64,000 nucleotides of DNA, from NCBI GenBank assembly GCA_035578905.1, contig JAQJVL010000101.1, positions 806,001-870,000 on the forward strand, in the 5' to 3' direction. Below are positions 58,880 through 64,000 of the stretch, in pieces (position 1 is the stretch's first letter; every line of letters starts with the position of its first letter). The DNA is from Stictocephala bisonia (lineage: Eukaryota; Arthropoda; Insecta; Hemiptera; Membracidae). The notes beneath the pieces were generated by a model. That model saw only the letters and a program-made list of their open reading frames with translations, did not search any database and was not told the DNA's origin. A program made the translations under genes and the position numbers.

Positions 58880-59465
58880 CTATAAGGGTAGATCCATGGT
58901 GAAGAGAAACTAAGGGAGTCAATATAGCCTTGCGTGGGCCAGGGGTGTATCAGAATCCAATACTCCACGGATGAGGTGCGCCGAACTTCTGCGGTGGAAT
59001 TATAATAAAAATCTATCTCGCTCAATTGTCAGCGTTTGATTACTCTTGATAAGAGGCTATTATTGCCGATTTCCAATTCCGCCGGTCTTATTTCACCAGG
59101 CATTCATCCAGTTTTAATTAGAGATCCAAGAGATGTGAATAGCGCCCATTATGCCATATAATTATGTTCTTGTAGGTGAGCCGGCCAATCAAAAACAGCG
59201 CACCGACTCTTTCATCGCGTCTTTTCATATCGGCGTTCTTTCATTGGTCGGTTTTCAGTGAAAAAGCGAGCTTTTGACGCCGCTCCGTAATAATCACTAC
59301 CCTATCCTTTGTGCAGGTTTAACACCCTTAATGATTCCTCAGCTAAGGCGTATTGAGCACTTCAAGGGTCATGGGTTCCAATAACTCCCTCATCATTTGT
59401 GATGGTATAACACCGGAATTTCAGCACTTGGTTGCTAGGGATCATTGTTCCGGAAAATATGTATA
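58880..59465. promoter_or_regulatory. GC-richer island with inverted CCAAT boxes
   Basis: CGGCCAATCAAAAACAGCG (about 59181) and CTTTCATTGGTCGG (about 59238) place two CCAAT boxes (NF-Y type) in opposite orientation about 60 bp apart, with CpG-containing sequence between and after (GAGCTTTTGACGCCGCTCCG). The left part (58880-59000) overlaps a 96-codon minus frame that is not recognisable. This is the most promoter-like island, but no TATA box, initiator or first exon can be fixed. Confidence 0.38.
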
Positions 59466-60599
59466 GCAGTCTTCTGTTACATCGTTATTTTTCTTTTATT
59501 TTACTGAATATTAAAAACAAATTATTTGAATGAATATATTTAAGTTGTGACCAACATAATAAAAATCACTTATTCTTATGAAACATTTTTTTTTAATTTT
59601 AGGCCTACTATACATTATTTTCACGATCATTATTCAGTACTAAGACGCCGATTGTAAATATATGGGTGAGATTGAGTGTAGATGATCGGATGTAGTCATT
59701 GTTACTAACCAAGGTCAACCGTTCCTTAGAAAGATCCTGTGTTAATAGCCCAATAGCCTAAGGGACCTAGGTTTTAACGTAAAATTCGAATTAAGTAGGC
59801 CTAGTATTTGTCGGATTTTCAGCTGATGGACAAGCCTTTTACTCGGTTCTTTTCCATACCCAATATCTGTACTACCATTTACTTTTTGTTGAAAATTCAT
59901 TTTAAATAATTATTACAACAATGCATTGACGAAAAGATCATTATATTCTACTTTGCTTAGTAATGTGACAAAACAGTAGGCAACACTTAACCTATAACTG
60001 TTGTTAATCCCTACTACCCACTCAACACTCACGTTTTATAAAAACATGGCTTGACGTTTACTAAGAATCCTCATAAAATTATTTTTCATATGCTCAAACT
60101 GCGTTTTTATGGCAAAAATAATTACGATAATGCATTTAATGACCCTTAATTTTAAATTTTTGTTTAACATAACATTTGTACCTCTGAAGAAGAACTGCAG
60201 GTACTCTTACAGGAATGCCAACATTATGATGGCTTTTCAGGCTACTATTTACGTTTGTTTCACACCTTCCTGTCTTGTTTATTGTTCCAAGTCACATACA
60301 ACAAGACTAGGACAAATATTGTAACTAATATAACAGATATTTTGAACTTTAAACTATTGAATGAAATGGTCATACAAATCACTCACACAACAAACAAAAT
60401 AGCAAAAGCAACAAATATGGTTAATGATATAAGGAAACAGTTATACTACCATAGTATCAACAGTGTTGCCAACTTGACAGATTTTTCATAGTAAAAGACC
60501 ACAAATATAATAAATCTAAAAATTAATGGAGTTAAATAATACCTTTTGATACATTGATGAGTTAAAAAAAAAATTGGGTGTGCGTCGGACCACACGGTG

Positions 60600-61167
60600 G
60601 AAGTTATACTTCTTTGGCCATTCTCATACACCCACTCACGCACACAAACAGACAGGATATATAAATGAAATATAAGACATTTTTCAATATTATTCATTAT
60701 ATTTATCATCAATATATTATACGTGACTTCATTATTATATTATACACCTATATTATCATTATCAGTAATTTCTTCTATAATCATTCTTTCATCTTGCTCA
60801 TTTCCTGGTTGGTCATTAGATATCGTACTGTATTCCAAGAAAGACACAATTGGATCAAGTGTTAGCCACATCATAGCTTAGCCACCAGCGGCGCTGCAAG
60901 ACAGTAGTGTCGTCGAAATGAATCAGTGTATGTATATATTGTGGATTCGGTGACCCTACTGTCTTGCAGCGCTATCGGTGTTGAAACTTGGTACTGTTAA
61001 TTCCGGCTTCAAAAGAATCTGGGATTTTTTTTTTTTAAGCATACAAAAAACGTACAATCGATTAATCGATAGTTCTTAAAAATTTGTTCTTACTTTTCAG
61101 CGTGACGCGGTTTCTCGACCAACATCCCATCCCAAAGTGTCTAACGGGCGCAAAGAAGTATAACTTC
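60600..61167. mobile_element. Candidate non-autonomous element bounded by 17-bp inverted repeats
   Basis: GAAGTTATACTTCTTTG at 60600-60616 and its exact reverse complement CAAAGAAGTATAACTTC at 61151-61167. Seventeen perfect bases at 534-bp separation are unlikely by chance. The repeat is itself partly palindromic (GAAGTTATACTTC). No target duplication is obvious, so the limits are provisional. The interior holds a strong hairpin and no frame. Confidence 0.5.
60884..60980. ncRNA. Strong hairpin, pre-miRNA-like or transposon terminus
   Basis: GCGCTGCAAGACAGTAG (60891-60907) pairs perfectly with CTACTGTCTTGCAGCGC (60956-60972), with partial pairing extending outward (CCACCAGCG against TATCGGTGTTG) and inward (TGTCGTCGAA against TTCGGTGACC). 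The total of about 97 bases with a central AT-rich loop has the size and shape of an insect microRNA precursor. It lies within the inverted-repeat element at 60600-61167, so a MITE-derived hairpin is the main alternative. Confidence 0.35.
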
Positions 61168-62115
61168 AAAAAATAAAATAAAACAAATCACTGATTGAAC
61201 ATTGATAGTAGGCTAAAATAAAGAAGAAAACTATTTTCGTTTATATGTTTCATAAGTAGTTCAATAAAAGTATAAAATACTGTCATACAAGTATGTAAAT
61301 TCATCCAAAATCTAAATCAGTAATTGTTGTTTCTCCAAAGTTGAAACCTTTTTTTTAATTCTTTGTTCAAAAAAAATGTGTAATAATACTATATATACAT
61401 GAGATATTGTTGGGTTGCTAGTTAGTTTGTGTAACATTTAAAATTTCTGTTTGAAGTGAGTGAAATTCTATGAATGTTTACTATGCGTTAAAATGAACGA
61501 AAAAAGCGAAACTTATTAATGGATTCCTCTAAATGATATATTCTTTTTCATATAGCTCAAACATCTAAAAAAATAAATTAGTCTTTTAATAATATAATGA
61601 AACGTTCTTAGTAAAAACGGAAAATCGTAGTGGTGTGGCTTATGAAACTGTTTCACTTAACTCAAAAAAGAGTAGTTTAGTTTTTAGATTCCAGAAAATA
61701 ACTAGGTATTATATTTTAAGTAAAGTTGAAAACATCAACAAGATTTAAGTTACTTTAAGTTTTATTACTAAAAATGTCCAACTAAAAATTGCTGTCTCCA
61801 AATAATACAGTAGGCCATAGGCTCATTTTTTTAAATTAATGTAAAATTAAAAAAAATAATAGCAATATCAGTTCCTTCATTTAACATTCAATAAGGAGTA
61901 ATTATGAATTTTTAATTAAAAAAAAAATACGAATTCACGATTTTCAGCACAGTGTTTGAATTACAGGGCTACTTCAGTTGCAGGGTTGAAATATTTTATT
62001 ACATATGATGTTAGTAAACTAATAATTTTTAAATTTATCAATTTGACTGTTTCATATAGCGAAATTAGATGAAAGATATTAATTGATACACAAACATAAA
62101 CTTGGTTCTACTGTT
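61168..62115. other. AT-rich non-coding stretch, nothing recognised
   Basis: No frames, repeats or motifs that can be supported. Confidence 0.55.
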
Positions 62116-62119
62116 TAAG

Positions 62120-62560
62120 TCCATCTTTGAGTGTGTCAGACAAGAATAATGTTTGCACTGAGTTTGACTCTGTTTTCACATCAGGCCTAAATACTCAGAG
62201 CTCGTATTTTGAAGTAAAACACCAGACCTCGGAGGTCCCAGTGATGTGTTCGACTTCGCCTCTTGAGGGCCCATCGACAAAATGGCTTCGTCCCCTCCCC
62301 TCACGCCTCCATCCCATGAACGTGACGTCACGACTGCCACAAGACTCCCGCCAAAAGTCATTACCATGTCAGTCCCTCAGGTAATAGAGTGCTGTGGTCG
62401 ACAGACCGCCAAGTCCGACACCCGATCGTTTAATTTAGACGACGTTTCCCTCAATAATTTTTCAAAATCTTCTCTTTTCCTCATTTATCCACCTCTGTGA
62501 AACGTCCATGCTGTCTGACTTCATTACTGGTCTGCCCGCCACATTACATACGCCTCACTG
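62120..62560. promoter_or_regulatory. GC-rich island with a full CRE
   Basis: ACGTGACGTCACGAC contains TGACGTCA (62323-62330), the palindromic cAMP-response element bound by CREB/ATF. It is surrounded by C-rich sequence (CGTCCCCTCCCCTCACGCC). Frames of 63-85 codons on both strands have no recognisable domain. Confidence 0.38.
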
Positions 62561-63770
62561 ATATACCACATCGGATACATCCATTCACATCACGACACAT
62601 TTTAGATGTTGGTCTCTTAAACGTTTCATTGAGAAACAACAATTTCAATACATCTCAACCAGCCAGCCAAATAGTACACTCAATATATAAAAAATAAAAT
62701 AGTATTAAATAGAAAAGTAAATAAAAACGTCATGGTTTGCATTCGGTTTATCAAACTATAAAAATTACAGGCATTTATAAATTTATATTTATTCATACAA
62801 ATGGTAACTGATAGAATACGATGACTAAAAGATTATGTCCATTATGTAAGACAACTGTATTTGTACAAATATTAATATTAATTCCTTCACATAAAAACTG
62901 TTTTTATATTTTATTAATGATAAATCATGACGAGAAAAAAATAGCTAAACTTTGAAACCTAACCAAGGCTAGTGACAATGCACCAACTCTGGAAGGAAAA
63001 GTAGAATAACGTGTAAGGCGGAAGTTTGTTCACTAAATATTAACGTTAAAATTTACAGGCACATTTGAGTGGTGTCCACTTGTGAACTTTTACTAGAACA
63101 TGTAACTGTAGCCTAAATATATTCTATGCCACGAGGCTCAGAAAAAATGACAAAATAAAAAACATCATTAAATGAATTATGAACTCATTATTTAAATATA
63201 AAAAACATAAACAAAAGTATAGGCCTATTAAACATTGGTGGAATCTGATAACATAAAAATAAAACATAACCATACAGCAAAATAAATAAAAAAAGTAAAC
63301 AAAAGTCGAAACGGACAATAAATAATCACCCTAAAACCTAAATATCATAATAAGCAAATGAAAAACAATGCCAATGAATATCTACAAGAAAATTACTCGG
63401 ATGGTAAGATTTAGGCGTTGGCAAATTTGTAAATCAAAGAAATAAACAAATACAATTTACTAATTACACTGAAAACTGCTGGCTAAAGATTTTCATGTAA
63501 AAGTAATTGTGACATAAATATGAACGTTTTGTATGAGGATGATTTTCTTATTACTCCCCTACAAAATATACGATGAAACAAATAAATAAACGGAAGGAAA
63601 AACATAAACTGTAAACATCATTGTAATTAGATGCTTATTTTAGGATACATTGACATAGTTAAATCTATGTAAATGTCCATAAATTGTTCACTATAATTTT
63701 GATGGTTTCATAATTTTGAAAAACAATCCAGTGAAGAATAACGTTACACTTGAGTGTTAAAGAGTTTTAT
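62561..63770. other. AT-rich non-coding stretch
   Basis: A-rich on plus around 63140-63310. TAGGCCTA at 63220. No gene recognised. Confidence 0.5.
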
Positions 63771-63776
63771 CCGTTG

Positions 63777-63900
63777 TCATAACGCAGTGGCCAAACTTTT
63801 GGACTGCGGAGGGCAGTTTCCAAGGTTCGAACCTCCAACTGATCAATCGCCTGCAGGCCCATGTGAACCGGGTGAGTAAAGTTAAAAAAGAAAGAAAAAA
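63777..63900 (+). mobile_element. tRNA-derived SINE head
   Basis: ATAACGCAGTGGCC (63779-63792) resembles a polymerase III A box and AAGGTTCGAACCTCC (63821-63835) contains a perfect B box (GGTTCGAAcC), about 40 bases apart as in tRNAs. The sequence then departs from a tRNA and ends in an A-rich tract (TTAAAAAAGAAAGAAAAAA, about 63882-63900), as in tRNA-derived SINEs. A diverged tRNA pseudogene is an alternative. Confidence 0.55.
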
Positions 63901-64000
63901 TGTAAATCTAGGAAATTCAATATTATTAAACTCTTTAGTTTAAAGAAAGAAAAATCAAAAACTTCTATTGCACTAAATTGTTTTATGTAGGCCTATATGA

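Noticed and set aside
60255..60491. 78-codon frame resembling a short coiled-coil protein
   Set aside because: Polar, Asn/Ile/Thr-rich sequence expected from AT-rich DNA; no start context, homologue or conserved motif recognised.

Overview
The window is 64 kb of AT-rich eukaryotic nuclear DNA, most likely from an arthropod and probably an insect. The grounds are relics of Tc1/mariner-superfamily transposases of the types common in insects, the tail of a non-LTR retrotransposon, many minisatellites, degenerate insect-style CCTAACCTA stretches, and no bacterial operon structure. I cannot name the species. No intact protein-coding gene can be supported: the longest open frames (about 60-140 codons) are chance frames, frames through tandem repeats, or broken transposases. 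The stretch reads as a gene desert or a very long intron/intergenic region.

Three layers are visible. (1) The AT-rich background carries little recognisable structure. (2) About fifteen more GC-rich patches of 80-600 bp recur every few kb (about 2.0, 5.3, 6.8, 8.3, 11.2, 15.4, 16.4, 17.9, 19.7, 28.1, 31.1, 35.3, 48.6, 53.6, 55.4, 58.9 and 62.1 kb). Several contain textbook transcription-factor sites: paired CACGTG E-boxes, a perfect DR1 nuclear-receptor element, a full TGACGTCA CRE and inverted CCAAT boxes. They are the best candidates for conserved cis-regulatory elements, but conservation cannot be seen from one sequence. (3) Mobile and repetitive DNA is the only content that can be identified firmly.

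Mobile elements, left to right: two copies of a ~190-bp dispersed repeat (4.9 and 6.9 kb); a family of short inverted-repeat elements (9.1, 22.5 and, partial, 48.4 kb); a ~700-bp imperfect palindrome with a third copy of its arm (10.0-11.0 kb); an internally deleted mariner with both ends and TA duplications (12.47-13.31 kb); a 577-bp foldback element inside a satellite (39.05-39.63 kb); a complete but dead Tc1/mariner-superfamily element with ~480-bp terminal inverted repeats (41.56-43.84 kb); a 5'-truncated non-LTR retrotransposon end with poly(A) (45.0-45.3 kb); tRNA-like SINE heads (56.7 and 63.8 kb); and a candidate non-autonomous element enclosing a strong hairpin (60.6-61.2 kb).

Tandem arrays: 54 bp x3 (0.06 kb), 15 bp with a 168-bp higher-order period (20.9-21.6 kb), 44 bp x2 (22.4 kb), 32 bp x8 (27.3 kb), ~38 bp G-rich (28.5-29.9 kb), 20 bp (30.3 kb), 77 bp x2 (31.9 kb), a two-stage 109-bp/140-bp satellite (36.9-39.9 kb), 100 bp x4 (44.0 kb), a compound CT/AT microsatellite (54.6 kb) and 33 bp x5 (56.3 kb). 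The palindromic octamer TAGGCCTA occurs nine times, far more than composition predicts.
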